Origin: Weissella sagaensis
Lineage (GTDB): Bacteria > Bacillota > Bacilli > Lactobacillales > Lactobacillaceae
NCBI RefSeq assembly: GCF_005405285.1
Contig: NZ_BJDT01000004.1
Location: 1 to 64,000, forward strand
DNA length: 64,000 nucleotides
Reading direction: 5' to 3'
Positions within the stretch are counted from its first letter, which is position 1, and each line of letters starts with the position of its first letter. This document shows, in pieces, positions 1 through 9,726 of the stretch. Both the position numbers and the translations under genes were made by a program. The notes under the pieces were generated by a model, which saw only the letters and a list, made by a program, of their open reading frames with translations, was not told the origin of the DNA and made no database searches.

Positions 1-120
1 AATTTATTAGCGAATTGACTTCGCAAATGTTTTTTGTTTCAAGCTTAATGCTTGAAGACCCTACACATTTGTTCTATCGAAACGATATTCAGTTTTCAAT
101 GATCAACATTGCATTAAATA
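1..120 (-). other. probable rRNA operon leader (rRNA genes outside window)
   Basis: Read on the minus strand, this stretch follows the tRNA-Gly gene and runs off the left edge. It contains short hairpins (a GCGAA/TTCGC stem near 10-25 and a CAAGC/GCTTG stem near 40-54) and wording I associate with precursor leaders of lactic acid bacterial 16S rRNA. No mature rRNA sequence is present. The assignment is inference by resemblance; a tRNA-only transcript is the alternative. Confidence 0.4.
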
Positions 121-130
121 AATAATGCAA

Positions 131-202
131 AGCGGACGACGGGAATCGAACCCGCATTCCCAGCTTGGAAGGCTGGAGCACTAGCCATTGTACTACATCC
201 GC
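131..202 (-). tRNA. tRNA-Gly (anticodon TCC)
   Basis: A complete cloverleaf of 72 nt. The acceptor stem GCGGATG pairs with CGTCCGC (one T-G wobble), the anticodon loop CTTCCAA gives anticodon TCC, and the T arm has the usual GTTCGAT. CCA is not encoded. It lies just upstream of what looks like an rRNA leader, so it is probably the first gene of a tRNA-rRNA transcript. Confidence 0.95.
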
Positions 203-232
203 AAAGTGTTTCGTACGTCAACAACAATATAT

Positions 233-261
233 ATAATACACACTGTCCAAGACAAAGTCAA
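233..261 (-). promoter_or_regulatory. promoter of tRNA-Gly (and probable rRNA operon)
   Basis: The minus strand has TTGACT (256-261), a 17-bp spacer and TATTAT (233-238), about 30 bp upstream of the tRNA. This near-consensus promoter suits a stable-RNA operon. Confidence 0.7.
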
Positions 262-292
262 CACTTTTATCAAATAAATATTAAACTACTTT

Positions 293-1339
293 TTAATGAT
301 GAATAAACATAGCATCCCCAAAACTAAAGAAACGATATTGTTCCTTAACAGCATGTTCGTAAGCATTTAAAATATTATCCCGACCAGTAAAAGCAGCTAC
401 TAACATTACTAAAGTTGATTTAGGTAAATGAAAATTAGTAATAAACGCATCAACAACCCGCCATTGAAAACCAGGTTTAATAAATATTTCTGTCCACCCA
501 GAGTCAGCTTTTAACTCACCGTCAAATTTAGCACCGATTGTTTCTAGCGTACGAATGGAGGTTGTCCCTGTAGCAACAATTCGACCGCCATTTGCTTTAA
601 CTTCGTTTAACGTTTGCGCTGCTTCTTGACTTAATTGATAGAACTCTGAATGCATTTTGTGATCATCAATATTGTCTTCTTCCACCGGCCTAAAGGTTCC
701 CAACCCAACATGTAGTGTTAATTCAACCAACTTAATGCCTTTATCTGCTACTTTTTGTAGTAATTCAGGTGTCCAATGTAATCCTGCAGTTGGTGCGGCA
801 GCCGATCCATTCACTTTTGAATAAACGGTTTGATAACGTTCTTGATCTTCCAACTTTTCCTTAATATAAGGAGGCAAAGGCATTTCACCTAACTCTTCTA
901 AAATTTCTAAAAAAATACCATCATAATGGAATTTAATCATTCGACCACCATGGTCTAATTCTGCAATCACTTCTGCTGTCAAACGACCATCACCAAAAGT
1001 AATCTTTTGCCCAACTAAATATTTTTTAGCTGGTTTAACCAATGTTTCCCAAACATCATCTTGGTCTTGTCGAAGCAAGAGTACTTCAACATGCCCACCA
1101 GTTTCTGGTCGCTCACCATACAAACGAGCAGGTAAAACTCGTGAGTTATTCATGACTAAAGCATCACCAGGATTCAAATAATCAATAATATCGTAGAAAT
1201 GGCGATCATGAAGTTCACCTGTATCGGCATTCATTTCTAATAAACGTGATCCATCTCGCTTCTTCAATGGTGTCTGTGCAATTAATTCTTGTGGTAATTC
1301 ATAATCAAAATCACTCAAACTTGTAAAATTCTCTGCCAT
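293..1339 (-). CDS. queA: S-adenosylmethionine:tRNA ribosyltransferase-isomerase
   Basis: QueA transfers and isomerises the ribosyl moiety of SAM onto 7-aminomethyl-7-deazaguanine at tRNA position 34, giving epoxyqueuosine. The 348 aa match the family length. Visible family motifs are an N-terminal [11 protein letters not shown], the [12 protein letters not shown] block near residue 61, [19 protein letters not shown] in the middle and [11 protein letters not shown] towards the C terminus. It is the last gene of a ruvA-ruvB-queA minus-strand group and begins 18 bp after ruvB ends, the usual Firmicute arrangement. The product is cytoplasmic. No strong terminator was seen between it and the tRNA-Gly promoter. 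Confidence 0.97.
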   Translation of the reverse strand: MAENFTSLSDFDYELPQELIAQTPLKKRDGSRLLEMNADTGELHDRHFYDIIDYLNPGDALVMNNSRVLPARLYGERPETGGHVEVLLLRQDQDDVWETLVKPAKKYLVGQKITFGDGRLTAEVIAELDHGGRMIKFHYDGIFLEILEELGEMPLPPYIKEKLEDQERYQTVYSKVNGSAAAPTAGLHWTPELLQKVADKGIKLVELTLHVGLGTFRPVEEDNIDDHKMHSEFYQLSQEAAQTLNEVKANGGRIVATGTTSIRTLETIGAKFDGELKADSGWTEIFIKPGFQWRVVDAFITNFHLPKSTLVMLVAAFTGRDNILNAYEHAVKEQYRFFSFGDAMFIHH

Positions 1340-1357
1340 ATATCTTTAATCCCCTTA

Positions 1358-2368
1358 TTATCGTTTAGTATCAGGCACTGGTAGATTTAAATGTTGATAT
1401 GCTGCCAATGTCACAACTCGTCCACGTGGTGTTCGCTGTAAAAAGCCAATTTGTAATAAATATGGCTCATATACTGATTCAATTGTGTCAACCTCTTCAC
1501 CAATATTAGCAGCAATAGTATTAACACCAACGGGTCCACCCTGATAAAACGCAATCATTGTTTGCAAAATTTTGTGATCAACCTCATCCAGTCCCATACT
1601 ATCAATTTTCAACAATTGTAAAGAAAAATTAACCATCTCATCATTAATAACCTTTTGACCTTTGACCGTTGAAAAATCACGAACTCTTCTCAGCAGACGA
1701 TTAGCAATACGCGGTGTTCCTCGCGACCGTCGCGCCAATTCAAATGCCCCCTCACCAGAAATTTGGATATTAAAAACGTCTGACGACCGCTTAATAATTT
1801 GTGCTAATTCATCGTGCGAATAATATGCCATATGTTCTACAATCCCAAACCGATCACGTAAGGGTTGTGATAACATACCAGCTCGGGTCGTAGCTCCTAT
1901 AAGGGTAAACGGTGGTAGTGGAAAATGAATTGGATGCGCAGTAGGCCCCTCACCTGCAATAATATCAACATAAAAATCTTCCATAGCCGAATATAACATT
2001 TCTTCAACTTGTTTTGGTAGTCGATGAATTTCATCAATAAATAAAACATCCCCTGGTGTTAATTCATTTAACAAGGCCAATAAGTCACCGGATTTTTCAA
2101 TAGCAGGCCCAGAGGTTGTCCTGAGACCCACACCCATTTCATTGGCAATAACCATTGCTAAAGTAGTTTTACCCAATCCAGGTGGTCCATACAACAATGT
2201 ATGGTCTAACGGTTCTGAGCGTTGCTGTGCTGCTTCAATATAAACTTGTAATCTTTGCTTTAAATCAGCTTGACCAATATATTGTTGTAAGGTATTTGGC
2301 CGTAAAGTTTGCTCAACCGTTTCTTCAACATTATCAGTGGACATGTCATGTATAAAATCTTCTGCCAT
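1358..2368 (-). CDS. ruvB: Holliday junction branch migration helicase RuvB
   Basis: RuvB is the hexameric AAA+ motor that drives branch migration of Holliday junctions with RuvA. The 336 aa carry Walker [12 protein letters not shown] near residue 62, Walker [11 protein letters not shown], a sensor region [11 protein letters not shown] and the C-terminal winged helix ending in TPRGRVVT. The length is normal and no key residue is missing. It follows ruvA by 14 bp on the same strand, so the two subunits are almost certainly co-transcribed. Confidence 0.98.
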   Translation of the reverse strand: MAEDFIHDMSTDNVEETVEQTLRPNTLQQYIGQADLKQRLQVYIEAAQQRSEPLDHTLLYGPPGLGKTTLAMVIANEMGVGLRTTSGPAIEKSGDLLALLNELTPGDVLFIDEIHRLPKQVEEMLYSAMEDFYVDIIAGEGPTAHPIHFPLPPFTLIGATTRAGMLSQPLRDRFGIVEHMAYYSHDELAQIIKRSSDVFNIQISGEGAFELARRSRGTPRIANRLLRRVRDFSTVKGQKVINDEMVNFSLQLLKIDSMGLDEVDHKILQTMIAFYQGGPVGVNTIAANIGEEVDTIESVYEPYLLQIGFLQRTPRGRVVTLAAYQHLNLPVPDTKR

Positions 2369-2382
2369 CTAATAACATCTCC

Positions 2383-2973
2383 TTACTGTAATAGCTTCAA
2401 ACCAGCACTAACATATTTAGCAGTAGTTTGTTCATCAAGTTTACGTAATGCTTTTTCAACACGGGTAATATCCTTTTTAGCATAACCTAATGCTTCCAAA
2501 GCCAAAAGTGCATCCGCTAATTGACTGTTTGGACTAACTGCCGGTACAATAGGCGCCACCTCATCACTCGCTAATGCCAAATCTGATAATTTATTTTGTA
2601 AGTCCAATACAATTTGTTGCGCTGTTTTTTTCCCAATGCCAGGAAACTTTGTTAAAAAGCCAACATCACTTTGTTGAATCGCATTAATTAATCCAGTATG
2701 GTCATTATTAGCTAAAATGGCTAACGCTGATTTCGGTCCAATCCCAGAAACATTTAACAACTTTTGAAATAAATTTTTTTCTTGCTTATTTAAAAATCCA
2801 TACAAAGTATGTTCATTTTCACGAATGATTTGTTCGACATAGACTGTCATTTTACTATCCAAAGAAAATGCATATGGATTAGCAACTAAAATGCGATAAC
2901 CAATCCCCTGTATTTCAATTACAATGTAATTTGGGGAGATTTCTGTAATCAGCCCATCTAAATATTCGTACAT
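2383..2973 (-). CDS. ruvA: Holliday junction DNA-binding protein RuvA
   Basis: RuvA binds the four-way junction and loads RuvB. The start is the ATG at 2973 (MYEYLDG), because GGGAG lies at proper distance just upstream; a longer reading would place this Shine-Dalgarno inside the gene. The 196 aa show the N-terminal OB domain, two helix-hairpin-helix motifs (VSGIGPKSALAIL, FPGIGKKTAQQIV) and the C-terminal RuvB-contacting domain (LALEALGYAKKDI). It heads the ruvAB-queA group. Confidence 0.97.
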   Translation of the reverse strand: MYEYLDGLITEISPNYIVIEIQGIGYRILVANPYAFSLDSKMTVYVEQIIRENEHTLYGFLNKQEKNLFQKLLNVSGIGPKSALAILANNDHTGLINAIQQSDVGFLTKFPGIGKKTAQQIVLDLQNKLSDLALASDEVAPIVPAVSPNSQLADALLALEALGYAKKDITRVEKALRKLDEQTTAKYVSAGLKLLQ

Positions 2974-3006
2974 TTTTTTCTCCCATTCCAACAAATCGTT
3001 ATTTCT

Positions 3007-3034
3007 ATTATAACAGAAAAGCAGAATATGCTAA
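3007..3034 (-). promoter_or_regulatory. ruvA promoter
   Basis: The minus strand has TATAAT at 3007-3012, preceded by TTAGCA with a 16-bp spacer, about 35 bp upstream of the ruvA start. Confidence 0.5.
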
Positions 3035-3121
3035 TTGACAATTAGTGATTAGCTTTTCATAGTTACTAAAATTTATTACCATAAAATTCACGTTTTTTTC
3101 ATATCTGTTAGTTATGATATG

Positions 3122-3286
3122 CTTATCGACTTAAGTTAAGCAATAGTTGCCATACACACTATTGCTAAGTCGTTTCGCTCCCTCATAAAGCGAAGAGTTA
3201 TTTACGATAGTAAACACTCAATTAACATATCTCTTATTAAACCTATAGCAAAAACGAGCTAATTAATAATTAGCTCGTTTTTGTTG
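3122..3286 (+). ncRNA. candidate structured leader or small RNA with intrinsic terminator
   Basis: A plus-strand TATGAT (3113-3118) precedes a run of hairpins. The first is a bipartite stem (CGACTTA with TAAGTCG, AGCAATAG with CTATTGCT; 3128-3172). The second is TTCGCT/AGCGAA (3174-3194), the third a GAGT/ACTC stem (3195-3219). A 15-bp terminator stem follows at 3250-3282. No ORF is visible, and the block ends about 95 bp before the MFS gene on the same strand. It could be an attenuator of that gene or a free sRNA. I recognise no Rfam family in it. Confidence 0.45.
3250..3286. terminator. bidirectional intrinsic terminator
   Basis: AAAAACGAGCTAATT pairs with AATTAGCTCGTTTTT around a 3-nt loop. 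It stands between two divergent genes, so it can only end the candidate RNA upstream of it on the plus strand or antisense transcripts. Confidence 0.8.
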
Positions 3287-3379
3287 TAAACAATTATTAA
3301 AAGGCGATAAACGTGCAGGAAAAGGGCAAAACGCGTAAAATAAATAGTTAATAAGAAAACATTTTAATAGGAGACCGAT

Positions 3380-4609
3380 ATGTTAAAAGAAAAATTGTCA
3401 CGATTACCAACTTGGCAAAGTAATCTCTTTATTCTTTGGTTTGGTGTCTTTATGACAGGTGTTGGGTTCAGTGAGGTAATGCCTTTCCTATCTTTATACG
3501 TTGATACATTAGGAAATTTCACAAAAAATCAATTAACTTTTTATAGTGGTATCACCTTCTCCATTACCTTTTTAATGACAGCAATCATTTCACCATTTTG
3601 GGGGAAATTAGCTGATAGTCGTGGTCGCAAACTAATGTTAATACGCGCTTCATTAGGTATGGCTATTGTCTTTTTTTTAATGGGCGCTGCCCAAAATATT
3701 TGGCAACTTATTTTTTTGCGTGCTCTTCAAGGTTTATGCGGTGGCTTCATCTCCAATGCTAATGCGATGATTGCAACCCAAACACCTAAAGAAAAGTCAG
3801 GTTATGCATTAGGCACACTTGTAACAGGGGTGACTGGCGGGCAATTATTAGGGCCATTTATCGGTGGTGTACTTGCCTCACTTGTTAATTACCGCATCGC
3901 TTTTATTATTACTGGTGTTATTTTTCTACTGGTATTTTTACTAGTTATCACTTTAGTCAAAGAAGAATTCACACCTGTTCCAAAAGGTAAATCACCTTCT
4001 CGTAAAGAAATTTTTGCCCAATTATCCTATCCCAAATTGACCATTGGTCTGTTTACAACAACATTTATCATCCAAATAGTGAATCAATCAATTAGCCCCA
4101 TTATTGCATTGTTTGTCCGTGAACTAAATAATGGTTCTGGTAGTACAACACTATGGGCTGGTATCGTGGCTGCAATGCCTGGAATCGCAACAATGTTGGC
4201 AGCACCACGGTTTGGTCAATTAGGTGATCGAATTGGGACACATCGCATTATGTTAATGGGATTTAGTTTAGCATTTATTTTCATGTTACCAACTGGGTTT
4301 GTTACGGCTATTTGGCAATTAGTTATTTTAAGATTCATGATTGGTATTTCTGACGCTACAATGTTGCCTGCCGTTCAAACATTATTGACCAAAACAACAC
4401 CAACTCAGGTTACTTCTCGTATTTTTGCATATAATCAATCATTTCAATCATTAGGATCCGTCTTTGGACCAATCATGGGAACCGTTGTTGCCATGTTCTT
4501 TGACTATAATGGTATTTTTATTGCCAGTGCCATGTTAATCTTAGTTAATGCTTGCCTGTTCTTTTATCGTACAAAGTCATTAAAGCACGATAAAAGCCTT
4601 AATTTATAA
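3380..4609 (+). CDS. MFS drug/metabolite efflux transporter
   Basis: A 409-aa, very hydrophobic protein with about 12 membrane segments and the major facilitator loop-2/3 motif (GKLADSRGRKLML, near residue 75). The second half repeats it as GQLGDRIGTHRIML near residue 284. The length, the duplication and the GxxxGPxxGG-like stretch in helix 5 (GGQLLGPFIGG) suit proton-driven drug exporters of the DHA1 type; the substrate cannot be read from sequence. AGGAGA lies just before the ATG. It is monocistronic and ends at a strong terminator. The structured block upstream may control it. Confidence 0.85.
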   Translation: MLKEKLSRLPTWQSNLFILWFGVFMTGVGFSEVMPFLSLYVDTLGNFTKNQLTFYSGITFSITFLMTAIISPFWGKLADSRGRKLMLIRASLGMAIVFFLMGAAQNIWQLIFLRALQGLCGGFISNANAMIATQTPKEKSGYALGTLVTGVTGGQLLGPFIGGVLASLVNYRIAFIITGVIFLLVFLLVITLVKEEFTPVPKGKSPSRKEIFAQLSYPKLTIGLFTTTFIIQIVNQSISPIIALFVRELNNGSGSTTLWAGIVAAMPGIATMLAAPRFGQLGDRIGTHRIMLMGFSLAFIFMLPTGFVTAIWQLVILRFMIGISDATMLPAVQTLLTKTTPTQVTSRIFAYNQSFQSLGSVFGPIMGTVVAMFFDYNGIFIASAMLILVNACLFFYRTKSLKHDKSLNL

Positions 4610-4612
4610 ACT

Positions 4613-4672
4613 AAAAAGTCTGTCTTTGGGTAATCTCACTTTATATGAGATAAAACCAAAGACAGACTTTTT
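4613..4672. terminator. bidirectional terminator between convergent genes
   Basis: A 17-bp stem (AAAAAGTCTGTCTTTGG with its complement) encloses a small TCTCA/TGAGA hairpin, with T-runs on both strands. It serves the MFS gene and the convergent DUF1361 gene. Confidence 0.9.
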
Positions 4673-5296
4673 TTAATCAGTATTTATCCGTCTCATCATA
4701 TGGTATAACACTAACAGAGCAAACTGTAGAGATCCAAATGATATAACAAATACTAAACTATGTGTTGATAATGATGTTAAAAACATGGTTAATACTTTAT
4801 GTGGTGCACTAATTAATTCCCACGAATTAATTCGTAAAAATCTTCCCAAATAAATACCGTACGCTGACACAAAGGACAATACAATATAGAACACAACCGT
4901 CCATGTTGATGACAATACACCAGCGTAAACTCGACCAATAATATGGGCAGATGACAAGCCAAATAGCAATCCCATCAAAACACCGACTGCTAAAATTGCA
5001 TAATTAAAAAACTGTGTTTCGGTCATTAGTCCCGTCCCAATTGAAGATAAGTGACTAAAATCAGTCACCATATACATCGCATTAGGGAAAAACGCTAACC
5101 ATACCACTGTTAATCCTAACTTCAATAATAACTGACCTTTTTTACCGCTTAAATACCTAATAATTAAGGCCAAGTCGAAAGGTACTAATGCCAAAAATAA
5201 ATTCCAAATCAGAAAATTGTAGTTGGTCGGCACAAGCCAAATGACTAAAAGCAAACTTAAAACGACTAAGTGCACCCTTAGAATATCTTTTTTCAT
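4673..5296 (-). CDS. DUF1361 family membrane protein
   Basis: A 207-aa integral membrane protein with six to seven hydrophobic segments and the family block around FFPNAMYMVTDFSHL (near residue 70). This matches DUF1361 (YvaE-like) proteins of lactic acid bacteria, whose function is unknown. I chose the ATG at 5296 because GGAAG precedes it; the TTG four codons upstream overlaps this ribosome-binding site. It is monocistronic. Confidence 0.75.
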   Translation of the reverse strand: MKKDILRVHLVVLSLLLVIWLVPTNYNFLIWNLFLALVPFDLALIIRYLSGKKGQLLLKLGLTVVWLAFFPNAMYMVTDFSHLSSIGTGLMTETQFFNYAILAVGVLMGLLFGLSSAHIIGRVYAGVLSSTWTVVFYIVLSFVSAYGIYLGRFLRINSWELISAPHKVLTMFLTSLSTHSLVFVISFGSLQFALLVLYHMMRRINTD

Positions 5297-5369
5297 TTTT
5301 TCTTCCAATACTTTTTGTTAGTTAAATCACTCTAATTTTACCCGGTCTAATGTAAAAAAGACTTAAAGT

Positions 5370-6071
5370 CTATTTTAATGTTTCTGTTTTAGCACTGACG
5401 CGCTGTTGATAGGGCACTTCAAACCAATCGATGTCACCAACAATGATTTCAATCTGACCAGCCATTTCATCAATAACCGCAACTTTAAACATCGTCATAT
5501 CATCATCAGCGATTGCTACTTTAATTAGCACATCGACTGTATAAGTTGTATCTAAAATTTCATGGTTGTGTTGCTTTAACCAATAAGCTAAGGACTCATA
5601 TTGACTATATGAAACTTTTAAACTAACTTCATGACGTTGAATCCGCTCAATTAATCCACTATCTTCAACACCACCAACAACTGTTCCAGCATATGCACGA
5701 ACAAGGCCACCTGCACCTAATTTAATACCACCAAAATAACGTGTAACCACGACAGCTATATCTCGAATCGCATTATTTTTTAACACTTCTAACATTGGTA
5801 CGCCCGCTGTTCCTGCCGGCTCACCATTATCAGAATACCGTTGAACTTCATTACGATTTCCTAACATATACGCCCAAACATTATGTGTTGCTTTGCGATG
5901 TTCGACATTAATCGATGCAATAAATTTTTTTGCTTCTTCTTCATTAGAAACTCGAGCCATATTCACAATAAAGCGCGATTTTTTAATCGTTTGTTCCCAA
6001 GTAACCTGTTGATTAGCAATCGTAATGTACTTCCCTAACTCACTAACATGCTCAACTTGATTTCCTGCCAT
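5370..6071 (-). CDS. YigZ/IMPACT family protein
   Basis: A 233-aa cytoplasmic protein of the UPF0029/IMPACT family. The N-terminal domain carries the diagnostic KSRFIV, NVWAY, SDNGEPAGTAG and VVVTRYFGGIKLGAGGL blocks (residues 25-130), followed by a ferredoxin-like C-terminal DUF1949 domain. Bacterial members are implicated in nucleic-acid or translation-stress roles, but the exact activity is not settled. The start at 6071 is supported by GGAGT five bases upstream; the ATG further upstream would engulf it. Confidence 0.88.
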   Translation of the reverse strand: MAGNQVEHVSELGKYITIANQQVTWEQTIKKSRFIVNMARVSNEEEAKKFIASINVEHRKATHNVWAYMLGNRNEVQRYSDNGEPAGTAGVPMLEVLKNNAIRDIAVVVTRYFGGIKLGAGGLVRAYAGTVVGGVEDSGLIERIQRHEVSLKVSYSQYESLAYWLKQHNHEILDTTYTVDVLIKVAIADDDMTMFKVAVIDEMAGQIEIIVGDIDWFEVPYQQRVSAKTETLK

Positions 6072-6099
6072 AATTACTCCTTTCAACATCTAATAAAAT

Positions 6100-6137
6100 A
6101 AAAAACGCTCATTTTCGAACATCAATCGAAAACAAGC
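6100..6137 (-). terminator. obgE terminator
   Basis: The minus strand has a 12-bp stem (GCTTGTTTTCGA with TCGAAAATGAGC, two wobbles) followed by GTTTTTTATTTT. It lies between obgE and yigZ. Confidence 0.75.
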
Positions 6138-6161
6138 ATCTTCTAAAATTAAAAACAGCTA

Positions 6162-7472
6162 CTAATCTTCGTATTCAAACTGGAAATCAACAATTTGAAC
6201 CGTATCACCATTTTTTGCACCAGCTGCATGCAACGCCTCATCAACACCCATAAATCGAATTTGACGGGCAAAACGCATCAATGATTCCGTATAATTTGTA
6301 TTTGTACGTTTAAACAAACGTTCAATTTCATTTCCAGAAAGAATCCAAACACCATCTTCATCACGACTTAGTTCAAATGGTTGCTCACGTTCCTCAAATT
6401 CATAATTAGCTTGATCTGCATCATCTTCAAGCATACCCTTAGGCAAGAATACTGGTGTTTCATCTAACAAATTAGCTGTTCGACGTAACAATGGTTCTAA
6501 CCCTTCACGCGACAATGAAGAAATTGGCATAATTTCAATATTGTCAGGTATATTTTCATCATTTTGCAATTGATCTTTAAACATTTCCAAAGCCGTTTGT
6601 GCATCTGGCATATCCATCTTAGTTGGCACAATAATTTGTGGCCGTTCTAATAAGGCTGGATCATACGCTGCCAACTCTTGATTAATCTTTAGATAATTAT
6701 CATACGGATCTTGCTCTGGATCAACACCAGACATATCAATCATATGCAAAATAACACGAGTGCGTTCCACATGACGTAAAAATTGAATGCCTAATCCAAC
6801 TCCCTCAGATGCCCCTTCAATTAATCCAGGTAAATCTGCCATTACAAAATCACGACCATCTTCTAACCGAACCATTCCCAAATTAGGAACCAAGGTTGTA
6901 AAATGATAAGCTGCAACTTTTGGCTTAGCTGCTGTCACAACCGATAACAACGTTGACTTACCTACAGATGGGAACCCAACTAATCCCACGTCTGCTAAAA
7001 CTTTCAATTCTAAGGCGATATCAAGTTCCTCACCTGGTTCACCATTTTCAGCAATTTCTGGCGCTGGATTCTTAGAAGAAGCAAAGCGGATATTACCACG
7101 ACCACCGCGACCACCATGGGCAATAACTAAACGTTGGTTTTTTTCAGTTAAATCACCAATAACCTCGCCCGTTTCAACATTGGTAATCGTTGTTCCTTGT
7201 GGTACACGGATTACCAAATCATCTGCTGAACGTCCAGTCATGGCCTTAGTAGCACCATTACCACCTACTTTTGCTTTAAATTGGCGCTTATAACGAAAAT
7301 CCATCAAAGTACGGAGTCCTTCATCAACTTCCATTATTACTGAGCCACCATTACCACCGTCGCCACCAAAAGGGCCACCCATATTGATATATTTTTCATG
7401 ACGGAAAGAGACTGCTCCATCGCCACCTTTTCCTGCTTTAACAAAAATCTTTACTTGGTCGACAAACGCCAT
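6162..7472 (-). CDS. obgE: Obg family GTPase (ribosome assembly)
   Basis: An essential GTPase that associates with 50S precursors and stress signalling. Its 436 aa show the glycine-rich Obg fold (residues 1-158), the G domain with [12 protein letters not shown], the [14 protein letters not shown] switch, TKMD and SSLSREG, and a C-terminal OCT domain (about 350-436). It is full length, transcribed alone with its own downstream terminator, and cytoplasmic. Confidence 0.97.
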   Translation of the reverse strand: MAFVDQVKIFVKAGKGGDGAVSFRHEKYINMGGPFGGDGGNGGSVIMEVDEGLRTLMDFRYKRQFKAKVGGNGATKAMTGRSADDLVIRVPQGTTITNVETGEVIGDLTEKNQRLVIAHGGRGGRGNIRFASSKNPAPEIAENGEPGEELDIALELKVLADVGLVGFPSVGKSTLLSVVTAAKPKVAAYHFTTLVPNLGMVRLEDGRDFVMADLPGLIEGASEGVGLGIQFLRHVERTRVILHMIDMSGVDPEQDPYDNYLKINQELAAYDPALLERPQIIVPTKMDMPDAQTALEMFKDQLQNDENIPDNIEIMPISSLSREGLEPLLRRTANLLDETPVFLPKGMLEDDADQANYEFEEREQPFELSRDEDGVWILSGNEIERLFKRTNTNYTESLMRFARQIRFMGVDEALHAAGAKNGDTVQIVDFQFEYED

Positions 7473-7563
7473 CGTTTATGACCTCACTTTCTTTTTTAGC
7501 TTTCTTAGCCAACTGTAAACTGTCGCATTTCATTTTACAGCACTTTCTCATATTTGACCACCA

Positions 7564-9357
7564 TTAGTCAGTATGATGTTGTGTTGCTGTTAAGGAAATT
7601 TTGATATTATTAGCTACTTTTTCAGATATACCCAATTTTTGTAGCTCACTAATTGATGCTTGTGCCATTTTATTCATCGATCCAAAATTCGTCAATAACT
7701 TTTGTCGTGTTTTAGGTCCAACACCTGCAATTTCATCCAACCTTGAACCAAGTGAACTTTTAGAGTGCAACTGACGATGAAAGGTAATGACAAAACGATG
7801 TACTTCATCTTGAATACGTTGTAACAAGTAAAATCCTTGTGAATTTGGATCAAGATGTACATGATCTGCGCCTTCTTCTTTTAACAAATCTGCCGTTTTG
7901 TGCTTTTCGTTTTTAACCATGGCTGCAATCGGAATGGTTAGTCCTAATTCATCCTCAATGACTTCTTTAGCCGCATTTAATTGAATGATGCCACCATCCA
8001 TGAGAATTAAATCCGGCAACGCGCTATGCTCTTTTAAAAGTCGCGTGTAACGCCGCCGAATAACTTCCATTGTTTCAGCTCGTTCATCTGCATGCAAGAC
8101 ATTTTTATTTTTATATTTACGGTACTTATTCTTATTTGGAACGCCATCTTCAAAAACAACCATAGCTGAAACCATATCGGCACCTTGTAAATGAGAGTGG
8201 TCAAATGCTTCAATTACATTAATTTTTTCAATTCCTAACGCATCTGCAATTTCTTGCATTGCTCCGGTTGTTTTTGACTCATTCATTTCTAATAATCGAA
8301 ACTTTTCATCTAAAACAATTTTTGCATTCTTGCCGGCTAATGCTAATAGCGCCCGCTTTTCACCACGTTGTGGGGTTCTAACAGGAACGTTTAAAACTGC
8401 TGCAATTGATTCGGTATCAACGCCTTGTGGTACTAGAATTTCTTTGGGTAATACAGAATTGCGACGATTATAAAACTGTAAAATAAACCGCGCTAATTCC
8501 TCTTCTGGTGTATCAATAATTGCAAATAAACGTTTTTCTCGCTTTAATAAACGTGATTGCCTTATAAAGAATACTTGTACTGATAACCAACCTCGATCCA
8601 TATAAAAATTAAAGATATCACGTGGTGTCCCATCACGTGATATAATCTGTTGCTTTTCAACTGTTGCTTCAATAAATTTTATTTGATCGCGTAAATCAGC
8701 CGCCCGTTCGTATGCCATGTCCGCTGCAGCTGCTGCCATTTTCTTTTGCAACATCTTGCGCACTTCCTTAGTATCGCCTTCCAAAAAGCGTTTAATTTGT
8801 TTGATTTGTGCACTATATTCAGTTTCTGGGACTTCTTTGTAACAAGCACCCAAGCATTGACCAATATTTGCATATAAACAAGGTCGCCCTTGATAACCGT
8901 TACAGCGACGCAATGGATATACTTTTTGTAAAAAATGAAGGGTTTCTTGCGCTGCATATACATTTGGATAAGGACCAAAATAATGAGCGCCATCTTTAGT
9001 TACTTCATTAGCTAGTAAAATTTGTGGATCACGTTCATTGGTAATTTTAATATATGGATAACCAGTACCACGCTTCAACCGAATATTATAGTATGGCTGA
9101 TATTTTTGAATCAACGTAATTTCTAAAAGTAATGATTCCTTTTCTGAACTAGTCACGATGAAATCAAAATCAGCAATATTTTCTACTAATTGCGCTGTCT
9201 TACCAGTATGGTCACTTTTAAAATACGAGCGCACTCTGTTTTTCAAATTTTTAGCTTTACCCACATAAATAATTTTGCCATTTTTATCTTTCATTTGATA
9301 TGAGCCTGGCAAATCGGGTAATAACATTAACTTTTGTTCAATATGTTTTGTTGTCAT
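7564..9357 (-). CDS. uvrC: UvrABC system subunit C (excinuclease)
   Basis: UvrC makes both incisions in nucleotide excision repair. The 597 aa contain an N-terminal GIY-YIG nuclease domain (GSYQMKD, IIYVGKAKNLKNRV), a Cys-rich linker with two CxC/CxxxC pairs near residues 155-175, the UVR domain near 190-225, the RNase H-like second nuclease (IEAFDHSHLQGADMVSAMV) and C-terminal helix-hairpin-helix repeats (LDEIAGVGPKTRQKLL). The length is normal. It faces away from the small plus-strand gene that follows. Confidence 0.97.
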   Translation of the reverse strand: MTTKHIEQKLMLLPDLPGSYQMKDKNGKIIYVGKAKNLKNRVRSYFKSDHTGKTAQLVENIADFDFIVTSSEKESLLLEITLIQKYQPYYNIRLKRGTGYPYIKITNERDPQILLANEVTKDGAHYFGPYPNVYAAQETLHFLQKVYPLRRCNGYQGRPCLYANIGQCLGACYKEVPETEYSAQIKQIKRFLEGDTKEVRKMLQKKMAAAAADMAYERAADLRDQIKFIEATVEKQQIISRDGTPRDIFNFYMDRGWLSVQVFFIRQSRLLKREKRLFAIIDTPEEELARFILQFYNRRNSVLPKEILVPQGVDTESIAAVLNVPVRTPQRGEKRALLALAGKNAKIVLDEKFRLLEMNESKTTGAMQEIADALGIEKINVIEAFDHSHLQGADMVSAMVVFEDGVPNKNKYRKYKNKNVLHADERAETMEVIRRRYTRLLKEHSALPDLILMDGGIIQLNAAKEVIEDELGLTIPIAAMVKNEKHKTADLLKEEGADHVHLDPNSQGFYLLQRIQDEVHRFVITFHRQLHSKSSLGSRLDEIAGVGPKTRQKLLTNFGSMNKMAQASISELQKLGISEKVANNIKISLTATQHHTD

Positions 9358-9442
9358 CTAGTAGCCTTCCTTCATGATTTAGCTGACAATTTTTTATATT
9401 ATATCATCACCGGGCATTTAACCAATTATTAAGCAAACATGC

Positions 9443-9448
9443 TATAAT
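9443..9448 (+). promoter_or_regulatory. extended -10 promoter of small ORF
   Basis: TGCTATAAT is an extended -10 element, 34 bp upstream of the small ORF start. No good -35 was seen. Confidence 0.5.
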
Positions 9449-9481
9449 AAACCTAATTTATTAATTAGGAGGTTCTCTTTC

Positions 9482-9607
9482 ATGCCACTACAAACAAAAA
9501 GAAATGACGAACTAACTCGTCAGGTTGACGAACTATTCGACATCCCTGACTTGAATGACAAGGATAAAAATCGTTTTCTTGGTAAGAACGGTCACGAAGA
9601 AAATTAA
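9482..9607 (+). CDS. small conserved-looking protein, 41 aa
   Basis: ATG at 9482 follows a perfect AGGAGG eight bases upstream, with an extended -10 promoter before it and a terminator behind it, so this is a complete small gene. The product is polar and charged (starts MPLQTKRNDELTRQVDELFD; no membrane segment, no cysteine). It resembles in size and style the short acidic proteins called SPJ_0845 family in lactic acid bacteria, but I cannot confirm that. It is divergent from uvrC; its function is unknown. Confidence 0.7.
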   Translation: MPLQTKRNDELTRQVDELFDIPDLNDKDKNRFLGKNGHEEN

Positions 9608-9620
9608 AGCTAACGATATT

Positions 9621-9653
9621 AAAACCACCATAATTAAATGGTGGTTTTTAGTT
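9621..9653 (+). terminator. terminator of small ORF
   Basis: AAAACCACCA pairs with TGGTGGTTTT, with a T-run following. Confidence 0.8.
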
Positions 9654-9671
9654 TTTATTTACCTATTAATC

Positions 9672-9718
9672 ATAACAACCCCGTACTCTTTTCTCAATAG
9701 TACGAGGTTGTTATTTTA
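9672..9718. terminator. second hairpin between convergent genes
   Basis: ATAACAACC and CGTACT pair with AGTACG and GGTTGTTAT, followed by TTTTATA on the plus strand. It lies just before the end of the ABC permease gene and may serve both strands. Confidence 0.6.
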
Positions 9719-9726
9719 TATAACCA

